DNA of 40,629 nucleotides, from assembly GCA_900550365.1 (NCBI GenBank), contig URRR01000021.1:1-40629 (forward strand). The letters are read 5' to 3'. The DNA comes from an uncultured Prevotella sp. (GTDB lineage Bacteria > Bacteroidota > Bacteroidia > Bacteroidales > Bacteroidaceae). The notes under the pieces are model-generated. The model was given only the letters and a program-made list of their open reading frames with translations. It was not told the origin of the DNA and did not search any database. The position numbers and the translations under genes are program-made. This document shows positions 23,055-30,706 of this stretch, one piece after another (the first letter of the stretch is position 1; each line of letters opens with the position of its first letter).

Positions 23055-24086
23055 TCAATTATTGTTGTCAGAGATTGCCTGCATTATCTGCGCTTCTATC
23101 TCCTCACACAGCTCCGGATTGTCTTTCAGCAACGTCTTGGTAGCGTCACGGCCTTGTGCGAGCCTGCTTCCCTGATAAGAATACCACGAACCGCTCTTCT
23201 GTATAATGCCATATTCAGCACCAAGGTCTACAATCTCGCCTACCTTTGATATGCCTTCGCCGAACGTTATCTCAAATTCAGCCTTACGGAAAGGCGGTGC
23301 CACCTTGTTCTTTACAACCTTGACGCGCACCTGGTTACCGATAACCTGGTCGCCATCCTTGATGCTTGTCACACGGCGGATGTCAAGACGCACGCTGGCA
23401 TAGAACTTCAGGGCGTTTCCTCCGGTAGTTGTCTCAGGATTGCCGAACATCACTCCTATCTTCTCACGCAGCTGGTTGATGAATATACACGTCGTGTTTG
23501 TCTTGCCGATTGTAGACGTCAGCTTGCGCAGAGCCTGGCTCATGAGGCGTGCCTGCAGGCCAACGTTATTGTCGCCCATGTCGCCCTCTATCTCCTTTTT
23601 AGGCGTAAGGGCCGCCACTGAGTCAACAACGAGTATGTCGATTGCCGACGAACGGATAAGCTGATCAGCTATTTCAAGCGCCTGCTCGCCGTTATCAGGC
23701 TGAGAAATCAGCAGATTGTCAATATCAACGCCTAACTTTGCCGCATAAAAACGGTCAAAAGCATGTTCAGCATCGATAAAGGCAGCAATGCCGCCGGCCT
23801 TCTGCGCCTCTGCGATTGCGTGTATCGCGAGCGTTGTCTTACCGCTGCTCTCAGGGCCGTAAATCTCTATTATACGGCCCCGGGGGTATCCGCCTACGCC
23901 CAGTGCAGCGTTAAGTCCGATGCTTCCGGTAGGAATTACGTCAACCTGTTCAATGTTCTCGTCGCCCAATTTCATTATCGAGCCTTTGCCGAAGTCTTTT
24001 TCTATCTTTGCCATTGCTGCCTGAAGAGCCTTCAGTTTGCCCTCCTGCGCCATTGCGTCAGCAGCGTTGTCTTTGTCTTTTGCCAT
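23055..24086 (-). CDS. recA: Recombinase RecA
   Basis: RecA is the ATP-dependent strand-exchange protein of homologous recombination and SOS induction. From the ATG at 24086 (MAKDKDNAADAMAQ) it has 343 residues, the normal length. An ATG 33 bp upstream would add 11 residues (MSLVNLLTIKK) that are not typical of RecA. Walker A GPESSGKTT, Walker B LLVVDSVAALTP-like segment, the Gln-rich loop region and the L1/L2 DNA loops (GGNALKFYASVRLDIRR follows L2) are present. The 5' region is filled with ACAAG-word repeats, and no clear -7 box or LexA-type operator was recognised there. Confidence 0.97.
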   Translation of the reverse strand: MAKDKDNAADAMAQEGKLKALQAAMAKIEKDFGKGSIMKLGDENIEQVDVIPTGSIGLNAALGVGGYPRGRIIEIYGPESSGKTTLAIHAIAEAQKAGGIAAFIDAEHAFDRFYAAKLGVDIDNLLISQPDNGEQALEIADQLIRSSAIDILVVDSVAALTPKKEIEGDMGDNNVGLQARLMSQALRKLTSTIGKTNTTCIFINQLREKIGVMFGNPETTTGGNALKFYASVRLDIRRVTSIKDGDQVIGNQVRVKVVKNKVAPPFRKAEFEITFGEGISKVGEIVDLGAEYGIIQKSGSWYSYQGSRLAQGRDATKTLLKDNPELCEEIEAQIMQAISDNNN

Positions 24087-24099
24087 TTTCTTTATAGTT

Positions 24100-24255
24100 A
24101 ACAAGTTTACAAGTGACAAGCAGACAAGGAGATTTGCCTATTTAATCAGGCCTTAATACTCCTTAATCTGTCTGTCTTTTGCAATGATTATTGTTTGCAT
24201 TCGCAGCACAGCATATGTCTATCCTTGTCTGCTTGTGCCTTGTCTGCTTGTATCT
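24100..24255 (-). repeat. ACAAGCAG word-repeat arms upstream of recA
   Basis: ACAAG-type words (ACAAGTTT, ACAAGTG, ACAAGCAG, ACAAGG; about 24102-24130) face the complementary CTTGTCTG words (about 24217-24252), where the 15-bp string CCTTGTCTGCTTGTG is partly duplicated. Arms of about 30 nt surround a roughly 85-nt core in the recA 5' region. Confidence 0.65.
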
Positions 24256-24258
24256 AAG

Positions 24259-25497
24259 TTAAAGTTCCAGGTCTCCGTCGAACACCTCATGCCAGGGCAG
24301 ACCCTGCTTGTTGAGCTGCTCCATGAACGGATCCGGGTCGAATTCCTCAACGTTCCATACGCCGGGCTTACGCCACAGGCCTTTGAAGAACATCATCGCG
24401 CCAATCATTGCGGGCACACCCGTGGTATAGCTTACGCCCTGCATGCCGGTCTCGTTATACGCTTCCTGGTGCGAACAGTTGTTGTAGACATAGTAAGTGC
24501 GCTCCTTTCCGTCCTTCAGTCCGCATATGCGGCAGCCGATACTCGTCTCTCCGTCATAGTTCTCGCCGAGGTCCTGCGGGTTGGGCAGCACAGCCTTGAG
24601 GAACTGCAGAGGCACGATTTTCACCTTTACGGTCTTGCCTGAGCCGTCAGCCAGCGGTGCCTCATACTCTATTTCGTCAATGCGTGACATGCCGATATTC
24701 TGTATAACGTCAAGATAAGTGAGGTATTGCTGACCGAAAGTCATCCAGAAGCGGGCCTGCTTTATCGTAGGATAATTCTTCACGAGGCTCTCAAGCTCCT
24801 CATGGTGCATGAGGTAACTCTCGCGCGGACCTATGTTCGGGTAGGTCAGAGCCTTGTGTATCTCGAGCGGTTCGGTCTCAATCCACTGTCCGTCCTTATA
24901 GTAAAGACCCTTCTGAGTGATTTCACGTATGTTTATTTCGGGGTTAAAGTTGGTGGCGAAAGCCTTGTGGTGGTTGCCGGCATTGCAGTCAACGATGTCA
25001 AGATACTGTATCTCGTCAAAATGATGTTTAGCCGCATAAGCCGTGTAGATGCCGCTTACGCCCGGGTCGAAGCCGCATCCGAGAATGGCCGTAAGGCCTG
25101 CCTGCTCGAAGCGTTCCTTGTAAGCCCACTGCCATGAGTACTCAAAATGAGCCTCGTCCTTCGGCTCATAGTTGGCAGTGTCGAGATAGTTGCAGCCGCA
25201 GGCGAGGCACGCGTCCATTATGGTAAGGTCCTGATAAGGCAGCGCGAGATTGATTACCAGCTCAGGCTTGTAGTCGTTAAAGAGCGCCTTAAGCTGCTCA
25301 ACGTCGTCGGCATCCACCTGCGCCGTCTTTATATCCATGTTGAGACCGGCCTTATGAATGGCGTCTACAATCTTGTCGCACTTCTCCTTGCGGCGGCTTG
25401 CTATCATAAACTCGGTAAACACGTCAGCGTTCTTGGCAATCTTGAACGCCGCAACGGTAGCTACGCCACCGGCACCAATCATTAATACTTTTCCCAT
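24259..25497 (-). CDS. Carboxynorspermidine dehydrogenase (saccharopine dehydrogenase family)
   Basis: The 412-residue protein opens with a Rossmann NAD(P) motif (VLMIGAGGVATVAAFKIA). It has the saccharopine dehydrogenase family features LVINLALPYQDLTIMDAC, YLDTANYEP and ILGCGFDPGVSGIY. Bacteroidota homologues act as carboxynorspermidine or carboxyspermidine dehydrogenase, which condenses aspartate semialdehyde with a diamine on the way to (nor)spermidine. The decarboxylase partner (nspC) is not in this window. The sequence alone does not exclude a saccharopine-like activity. It has its own transcription unit, and the recA 5' repeat lies just past its stop. Confidence 0.87.
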   Translation of the reverse strand: MGKVLMIGAGGVATVAAFKIAKNADVFTEFMIASRRKEKCDKIVDAIHKAGLNMDIKTAQVDADDVEQLKALFNDYKPELVINLALPYQDLTIMDACLACGCNYLDTANYEPKDEAHFEYSWQWAYKERFEQAGLTAILGCGFDPGVSGIYTAYAAKHHFDEIQYLDIVDCNAGNHHKAFATNFNPEINIREITQKGLYYKDGQWIETEPLEIHKALTYPNIGPRESYLMHHEELESLVKNYPTIKQARFWMTFGQQYLTYLDVIQNIGMSRIDEIEYEAPLADGSGKTVKVKIVPLQFLKAVLPNPQDLGENYDGETSIGCRICGLKDGKERTYYVYNNCSHQEAYNETGMQGVSYTTGVPAMIGAMMFFKGLWRKPGVWNVEEFDPDPFMEQLNKQGLPWHEVFDGDLEL

Positions 25498-25518
25498 TTC
25501 TATGTCGTTTTTATTGAT

Positions 25519-25634
25519 TTGTCTAATATCAGATTTTATCCTTTTACTCTTTTGATTTTATCTTTTTACTCTTTTACCTTTTTACTTTTACTCTCTTACT
25601 TCTTTACCTTTTTACCCTTTTACCTTTTATTTTA
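25519..25634 (-). repeat. TTTTTACC octamer tract
   Basis: About a dozen imperfect TTTTTACC/TCTTTTAC words run from about 25537 to 25630. They form a single pyrimidine-rich arm between the dehydrogenase gene and the next upstream gene on the minus strand. The tract overlaps the last codons of the upstream gene only at its edge. Confidence 0.7.
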
Positions 25635-26220
25635 TCTCGTCAGCCCTTATGCCCAGCGCGCTCATCAGCGAATAGCCGAGTATCTCCTGACGGAAGTTGC
25701 CGCCCTGCATGGGCTGCATGGCGAACACCGTTATACGCTTCTCGTCGTCGGCATGGCGCAGGGCGTGGCGCACGTCGTCGTACATCCGTTCGGCGTCAGG
25801 CACTATCATGATGCGCTTTACGTCCTTATGGTTGCATACTATCTCTACCACTTCTGTGAAAAAGTCGTCCTTTCCGGCCATGTCTTCAGCCGACACTGCC
25901 GAGATTGAGAACTCTCCGAGATTATCCTTAAAGGCCTTGCCGTCAAGTTCATCGGCATAAACCGAGGGCTTGAAGTTCTCGAGACGGCCGTTCTTACGGT
26001 CGTGAATAAGTATCACCTGGGTGTCGTTCTGCCCCTCGCGAATGCCGCCGTCAAGGGCTATGCAGTCAATCCAGCGGGCCATGTCGGCAGGCGGGATTCG
26101 CCGCCCAATCATACGTTCGAAGTTGACAATCAGGTCAAACGCCACCTTATCTATATAATCGGCGTCGGCCAATATCACGTTCTCACACCACTTTACCGTG
26201 TCAGTCAGATTATTATTCAT
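25627..26220 (-). CDS. Conserved Bacteroidales hypothetical (possibly DUF6621)
   Basis: The 197-residue protein begins MNNNLTDTVKWCENVILADADYIDKVAFDLIVNFERMIGRRIPPADMARWIDCIALDGGIR. It ends in an IMIVPDAERMYDDVRHAL and AMQPMQGGNFRQEILGYSLMSALGIRADEI region. There is no signal peptide or membrane segment, so it should be cytoplasmic. I recognise it as a conserved protein of Bacteroidales, probably DUF6621 (from memory), with no known function. It contains no obvious catalytic motif. A -7 box (TAAGTTTG, 26233-26226) lies so close to the ATG that the mRNA may be almost leaderless. Confidence 0.7.
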   Translation of the reverse strand: MNNNLTDTVKWCENVILADADYIDKVAFDLIVNFERMIGRRIPPADMARWIDCIALDGGIREGQNDTQVILIHDRKNGRLENFKPSVYADELDGKAFKDNLGEFSISAVSAEDMAGKDDFFTEVVEIVCNHKDVKRIMIVPDAERMYDDVRHALRHADDEKRITVFAMQPMQGGNFRQEILGYSLMSALGIRADEIK

Positions 26221-26434
26221 GTATGCAAACTTACATAAAATCTTCCGAATAAAAGAATAAATGATTCAAAATGCAATAATAATTAGGCTTCTACCGCAGC
26301 TTAAGAGAAGGCACAATGCTCCGTCGCCGATGCATGATTATGTGAGCATACACGCCTGCTTCCGGCTGTGTCTGCCGCCCGCTTTGCAGCCTCAAGTAAC
26401 AGCCTGCGTAACCACCTGATAATCAACGTGTTGC

Positions 26435-26515
26435 AAAAGGCCGTCTTTTACACTCCAAAAGACGGCCTTTTAGCTTGCGATTGACGGTCTTTTGGAACGT
26501 AAAAGACCGTCTTTT
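26435..26515 (+). repeat. 81-bp four-iteron array, copy D
   Basis: Units start at 26435, 26457, 26479 and 26501: AAAAGGCCGTCTTTT, AAAAGACGGCCTTTT, GATTGACGGTCTTTT and AAAAGACCGTCTTTT. Spacers are acactcc, agcttgc and ggaacgt. Units 1 and 2 form a perfect 15-bp hairpin, and units 3 and 4 a 12-bp one. Copy D lies in a divergent gap and abuts repeat R2. Confidence 0.92.
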
Positions 26516-26516
26516 G

Positions 26517-26634
26517 GAAAAGTAGTTAAAGAAGTTATAGAAGTTATCACTCGCTTCGCTCGTTAGAAGTTAAAGCCATATGCTTTGTTGTTTGCAAGGC
26601 AAATATGCCTTAACATTATACACCTGAATTGCGG
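26517..26634 (+). repeat. 118-bp intergenic repeat R2, copy 1
   Basis: This stretch aligns without gaps, at roughly 90% identity by eye, with the reverse complement of 34356-34473. It starts with GAAGTTA words, has a variable GC-rich mini-hairpin (CGCTTCGCTCG here) and continues with TTAGAAGTTAAAGCC and TTTGTTGTTTGC. It ends in ATACACCTGAA. The differences concentrate in the mini-hairpin. Confidence 0.85.
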
Positions 26635-26887
26635 ATGAACCGATAACTTCTTTAACTTCTATAATTCCACAGCCCATATTGCTAAAGAACGTTAAAGAGA
26701 AGAACATTCTCTGATATTTCAGATTCTTTTCAGAAAGGTTCATAATCTTTGCAACAGAAAAAGAAACCGAAGGCCGCCGCAACGCCAACGGAGCAGGGAC
26801 AGGCAGAACACCCGGCACCACAAGCAGACCGGCGACACGACAATAAAAACAGATAAAATGAGTAATAACCCTAAAAAACGTAAGATT

Positions 26888-27337
26888 ATGAAACGAATTA
26901 TCCAGACCGCAGTTGTAGCATTAATTTGCTTAGTAACATTCCAAGTTAATGTAATGGCCGACAACGACAAGCCCATAAACATGACCCAGCTTCCGACAAC
27001 GGCTCAACAGACGATTAAGAAGTACTTCGGCAACAAGAAAGTGGCGCTTGCAAAGCAGGAAAGCGGCCTATTCGAGAAGTCATACGACGTAGTGTTCAAC
27101 AACGGCGAGAGAGTAGAGTTCGACCGCAAGGGCAACTGGACCGAGATAGACTGCAAGGCATCGGCAGTACCCGCAGGCCTCATTCCCGCTAAAATCTCTC
27201 AGTACGTAAAGACAACCTATCCGGGAGCAAAGATTGTCCAGATAGAGAAAGACGACAGCCAGTATGAAGTAAAACTGTCAAACCGACTGGAAATAACGTT
27301 CAACAAGAACTTCCAGGTAGTTGACATCGACGACTGA
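26888..27337 (+). CDS. Secreted PepSY-like protein 1
   Basis: From the ATG at 26888 (MKRIIQTAVVALICLVTFQVNVMADN) this is a 149-residue protein with a clear signal peptide and a periplasmic PepSY-like domain (DUF2874 type). The domain has two repeats of the pattern LP..AQQTIKKYFGNKKVALAKQE...SYDVVFNNGERVEFDRKGNW and ...YVKTTYPGAKIVQIEKDDSQYEVKLSNRLEITF. An earlier in-frame ATG at 26858 would add 10 charged residues in front of the signal peptide and is less likely. Such small proteins are common in Bacteroidota, with no established function. The next gene is a close paralogue. Confidence 0.85.
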   Translation: MKRIIQTAVVALICLVTFQVNVMADNDKPINMTQLPTTAQQTIKKYFGNKKVALAKQESGLFEKSYDVVFNNGERVEFDRKGNWTEIDCKASAVPAGLIPAKISQYVKTTYPGAKIVQIEKDDSQYEVKLSNRLEITFNKNFQVVDIDD

Positions 27338-27350
27338 TAACCAATGCCGA

Positions 27351-27401
27351 CAGGCTGCCGGGCCGGCGACTCTGCACAAGCAGCGCACGCACGGCAGCCT
27401 G
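27351..27401 (+). terminator. Hairpin between the two PepSY-like genes
   Basis: CAGGCTGCCG (27351-27360) is the exact complement of CGGCAGCCTG (27392-27401) around a 31-nt GC-rich loop. There is no T-run. It may act as a processing or attenuation hairpin between two cotranscribed paralogues. Confidence 0.45.
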
Positions 27402-27424
27402 AATGCTCTTAAACTACTGAAAAC

Positions 27425-27871
27425 ATGAAACCAATCGTAACGGCACTGATAGCAGTGATGACATTGTTTGCTCCCGTACAGGCCGGCGCCCGCACCGGAA
27501 GCGAGAAGGCTATAAGCCAGAACCAGCTGCCTGCCGCTGCGCAACAGACGATAAAGACCCACTTCCCCGGACGCAAGGTGGCCCTGGCTAAAGTAGAGAC
27601 CGAGCTGTTCAGCAAGAGCTATACCGTTATATTCACCAACGGGGAGAAGATTGAGTTTGACGGTAAAGGGGCATGGACGGAGATAAAATGCAAGCGCTCG
27701 GCGGTGCCGGCATCGCTTGTACCTGCAAAGATTGCACAATTTGTCCGCGCCAACTATCATGACTGCAAGATACTTGAGATTGAAAAAGACGACGGAGAAA
27801 TAGAGGTTACTCTGTCTAACTATATCGAGGTGACGTTCAACTCAAAGTATGAAGTCATCGACATAGAGTGA
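27425..27871 (+). CDS. Secreted PepSY-like protein 2
   Basis: This 148-residue paralogue of the preceding gene has a signal peptide (MKPIVTALIAVMTLFAPVQAGA) and the same two-repeat PepSY-like domain (QLPAAAQQTIKTHFPGRKVALAKVE and YHDCKILEIEKDDGEIEVTLSNYIEVTF). The mature parts share well over half of their residues by eye, including SAVPAxLxPAKI and IEKDD, so this is a local tandem duplication. The proteins are probably periplasmic. Their ligands or roles are not known. Confidence 0.85.
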   Translation: MKPIVTALIAVMTLFAPVQAGARTGSEKAISQNQLPAAAQQTIKTHFPGRKVALAKVETELFSKSYTVIFTNGEKIEFDGKGAWTEIKCKRSAVPASLVPAKIAQFVRANYHDCKILEIEKDDGEIEVTLSNYIEVTFNSKYEVIDIE

Positions 27872-27906
27872 CGATAAAGCCATAATTTAGAATGATTTGA
27901 CAACCC

Positions 27907-27949
27907 GAGGGGGCATCTTTCAGGATATAATGCCTGAAGATGCCCCCTC
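27907..27949. terminator. Bidirectional hairpin between convergent genes
   Basis: GAGGGGGCATCTTTCAGG (27907-27924) and CCTGAAGATGCCCCCTC (27933-27949) form a 17-bp stem with one bulged T and an 8-nt loop. It separates the PepSY-like gene from the convergent MFS gene. Confidence 0.75.
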
Positions 27950-27968
27950 ATCATGCAAAAAGATATGT

Positions 27969-29528
27969 CTAAACAGACTTCTCTGCTGCGTCTTCAGCAG
28001 CCATACGCCGCCTCAGCATGCGCCCTACCACGCTCCAGTAAGGCATCTTCTTCAGCGTGTTGCGCACGGGCTGTATGTCCCAGAGAAGGAACACCATGAA
28101 CACGGCAAGGCACATTATGCAGGCCAGTCCGCCAATCTGCTTCAGGCTGACCATGAGCGCCTGGGTAGCGTCATGCCCTACCCCGCGTGCCATGTTCTCG
28201 GCAACCTGATGACGAAGACTGAAGCTGAACAGCCCCGAACATATCGTACCCATCACTCCGTTGCGGATAAGCCCGGCCATGGTAAGCCCCATGAAAAAAT
28301 GCTGGAACGGTATAAGCTCCTCCAGATATATGGTAAGCGTGGTGAAGAAAATGGCATTGCCGAACGCACGGCACCATACGGGGAAGTAAAGAGCCCCGAC
28401 ATTCACCCCCGGAGAGATAAGGAAATACATCATCACCTCATAGCACAGCATGGCCGCCATGCCCACTGTGAGCAGACGGGTGAACTTCTGGCGCAGCACC
28501 TTCACCCAGAGAAGCACTGACAGGCAGCCCATTATCACGCCTGCCCATTCTACCAGATTGAGCTCCGTAGTGTCTGTCCAGCCGAAATGAAGCACGCCTG
28601 CGGTGAACGTATTCTGTATCACCTTGGGCGTTGCCCCTATCAGTTCTACCATGGCGAAGAGTATCATCAGGGGCACAAGCCGCTTGTACATCCACGCCTC
28701 GGGCGCTATGTAGGGGTGGCGGATGTGGCGCATGCGCTGTATGGTGAAGTACAGCGTAACGGGCAAAGCCAGCGCAACAACGCAGAACGGACGGCCGTCC
28801 CACCAGTTGTAGTACTCGCCGTAGTTGAAGAGAAATATCAGTTCAATCATCACCGCCGACCAAAGCACGCAGCCGAGCCAGTCGAGACTGACGAGCGGCA
28901 GGGGCTTCATGAAGCGGAAGTTGTGCGTCATCACGTACACCATGAGCGCAACAAGCGCCATAAGTCCGGCCATAAACCAGTGCATGGCGTGCCAGCTCTG
29001 GAAGATGTAGGTAAGCTCCTCGGTAATCCACGGCGACAGACTCATGTCTCCGAGGACGATGCAGTAAAGCAAAGGAAAGAAAATTGTAAAGTCACGCTTT
29101 GCCGTCATCCACAGCTGAATGTTCGACATGCACTCGAAAGTGCCGCATAGCTTGAAGAAACCTGCCACGTAAGACAGCATGCACAGCAGCGGCAGAGACT
29201 CAGTAAAGAGGCAAAGCACGTTGCATGCGGCTATGACAAGCGCCGACGTAAGCAGCAACTGGCGGTTGGTAAAGCGGAACTTGAAGCGGAAGAGGAACGG
29301 GAACGGCATGTTGACACCTACCACCCCGCACATCACAATCATAAGAACATCCTCGCGCATGAGGCATGTGTCGCCCATTATATGGGGCATCGCACCGGCA
29401 TAAATGCTGCCCGTCAACTGGAACACAAACGCGAAGAACACGTATATCCACGGCTGCACACGCCGCGGCACGAAGCCGTTGAACATCGGCATGGTGAACG
29501 GTCCGTTGAGAACTGGTGGTCCTGGCAT
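27969..29528 (-). CDS. MFS (DHA2/EmrB-like) efflux permease
   Basis: This 519-residue integral membrane protein has about 14 hydrophobic segments, the DHA2 pattern. It is last in an operon with an HlyD/EmrA-type adaptor and a TolC-type channel, so it should form the inner-membrane pump of a tripartite drug or metabolite exporter. The start ATG at 29528 has AAGGAAATAAGG upstream, a fair ribosome-binding context. The usual DHA2 charged motifs are hard to place by eye. The family is assigned from length, topology and operon partners. Substrates are unknown. Confidence 0.85.
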   Translation of the reverse strand: MPGPPVLNGPFTMPMFNGFVPRRVQPWIYVFFAFVFQLTGSIYAGAMPHIMGDTCLMREDVLMIVMCGVVGVNMPFPFLFRFKFRFTNRQLLLTSALVIAACNVLCLFTESLPLLCMLSYVAGFFKLCGTFECMSNIQLWMTAKRDFTIFFPLLYCIVLGDMSLSPWITEELTYIFQSWHAMHWFMAGLMALVALMVYVMTHNFRFMKPLPLVSLDWLGCVLWSAVMIELIFLFNYGEYYNWWDGRPFCVVALALPVTLYFTIQRMRHIRHPYIAPEAWMYKRLVPLMILFAMVELIGATPKVIQNTFTAGVLHFGWTDTTELNLVEWAGVIMGCLSVLLWVKVLRQKFTRLLTVGMAAMLCYEVMMYFLISPGVNVGALYFPVWCRAFGNAIFFTTLTIYLEELIPFQHFFMGLTMAGLIRNGVMGTICSGLFSFSLRHQVAENMARGVGHDATQALMVSLKQIGGLACIMCLAVFMVFLLWDIQPVRNTLKKMPYWSVVGRMLRRRMAAEDAAEKSV

Positions 29529-29574
29529 CCTTATTTCCTTATGTTTTGTCGTACTATTGGTTATAAGTCACGGC

Positions 29575-30609
29575 TCAATAGGCCACCTCTGTCTCCACGT
29601 TCAGGCCCGCCTTGAGCTTTGCCACATCCTCGGGCCTGTTGCCTACTATGGCGATACGCACCGGCACACGCTGTTCCACTTTTACGAAGTTACCCGTAGC
29701 GTTGTCGGCAGGAACCATTGAATAGGCCGAACCTGTGGCCGGACTGAGAGCCTCGACCTTACCTTTATATACTATGCCGGGCAGCGCGTCGGCTGTAAAC
29801 TCGACCTCCTGGCCAACCGAAATGTGCTTAAGCTGGGTCTCACGATAGTTCGCAATGACCCACACCTGGTCATCGTCAACAATGCGGGCGAGCATCTGTC
29901 CCGGCTGTACAAGCTGTCCTTCGTGAATGTCCTTACGGCCCATCACGCCGTCGCATGTAGCCACGATGACCGTGTAAGACAGGTTCAGGCGGGCCAGATT
30001 GACGGCTGCCTCAGCCACGCTGACGCCCGCCGTGTTCTGATTAAGCCGCTGAGCCTGCTCCGTTTTGACAAGTGATGTCGACGTGCGGCTGGCCTTTGCC
30101 TGCTCATAACGGGCACGGGCAGCCTCATAACGGGCCTTCATATTGTCATACTGCTGGCGCGTAACGGCGTCACGTTCAAGCAGGGCGGCGTAGCGTTCAT
30201 AGTCTTTTCGGGCGTTGTCCATGTTCACCTTGGCCTCCTCTATGCCGGCAGATGCCACGCGTACGTTGCTCGTCGTTGTGTTCATACCGGCCGTAATGGC
30301 TGACGAACCGGAGCGTGAGCCGCGGTAATTAGCCTCTGCCTGCGCCAGTTGCAGACGGTATTCAGCGTCCTCTATGATTACGAGCGTGTCGCCTTTCCTT
30401 ACGTGTTGGTATTCCTCAAAGCGTATTTCCTTGATAAATCCCTGCACTCTCGTATTGATAGGTGTTATGTGCCGCTGCACCTGAGCATCGTCGGTGTACT
30501 CCACATCGCCCCAATGTACCAGACGGCTGAAGGCGTAAACCACCAGCGCCAGCAGCAGAACTATGATTACTACGTTGTAAATTCTCTTTATAAGTTTCTT
30601 GTTGTTCAT
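29575..30609 (-). CDS. HlyD/EmrA-family membrane fusion protein
   Basis: This 344-residue periplasmic adaptor joins the pump to the outer-membrane channel. It has one N-terminal membrane helix (VVIIVLLLALVVYAFSRLV, about 13-31). A lipoyl/barrel-sandwich half follows (TPINTRVQGFIKEIRFEEYQHVRKGDTLVIIEDAEYRLQLAQAEAN), then a long coiled-coil hairpin (about 95-200). The second lipoyl half (LSYTVIVATCDGVMGRKDIHEGQLVQPGQMLARIVDDDQVWVIANYRETQL) and a beta-barrel complete the EmrA layout. It lies between the tolC-type and MFS genes, 46 bp before the latter. Confidence 0.92.
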   Translation of the reverse strand: MNNKKLIKRIYNVVIIVLLLALVVYAFSRLVHWGDVEYTDDAQVQRHITPINTRVQGFIKEIRFEEYQHVRKGDTLVIIEDAEYRLQLAQAEANYRGSRSGSSAITAGMNTTTSNVRVASAGIEEAKVNMDNARKDYERYAALLERDAVTRQQYDNMKARYEAARARYEQAKASRTSTSLVKTEQAQRLNQNTAGVSVAEAAVNLARLNLSYTVIVATCDGVMGRKDIHEGQLVQPGQMLARIVDDDQVWVIANYRETQLKHISVGQEVEFTADALPGIVYKGKVEALSPATGSAYSMVPADNATGNFVKVEQRVPVRIAIVGNRPEDVAKLKAGLNVETEVAY

Positions 30610-30611
30610 GT

Positions 30612-30655
30612 TGTTTAATTAAGAATTAAGAGTTAAGAATTAAGAAAATGTACAT
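30612..30655 (-). repeat. TTAAGAA word tract
   Basis: AATTAAGAATTAAGAGTTAAG-like heptamers occupy about 30617-30647 between the adaptor and channel genes of the efflux operon. It is a single arm of the same 7-8 bp word class seen elsewhere. Confidence 0.6.
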
Positions 30656-30706
30656 TCTGAAGTATCATTTTATTTCTTCGTTGCTTATTTCTTTTATCCT
30701 GATAAA

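Larger units (their letters stand above)
26221..26887. other. Long repeat-filled intergenic region
   Basis: This divergent 667-bp gap contains no convincing gene. It holds the minus-strand promoter (26226-26233), the TGATAATCA flank motif (26417-26425) and iteron array D. The 118-bp repeat R2 and a TAACTTCTT arm (about 26641-26665), inverted relative to the start of R2, follow. The last 130 bp form the leader of the PepSY-like genes, with a weak -7-like TAATCTTTG near 26742. The first 180 bp (26235-26415) show nothing recognisable. Confidence 0.7.

Noticed and set aside
24087..24119. N-terminal extension of RecA (MSLVNLLTIKK)
   Set aside because: The extra residues are not part of the RecA family and derive from the ACAAG repeat leader. 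MAKDKDN fits the normal start.
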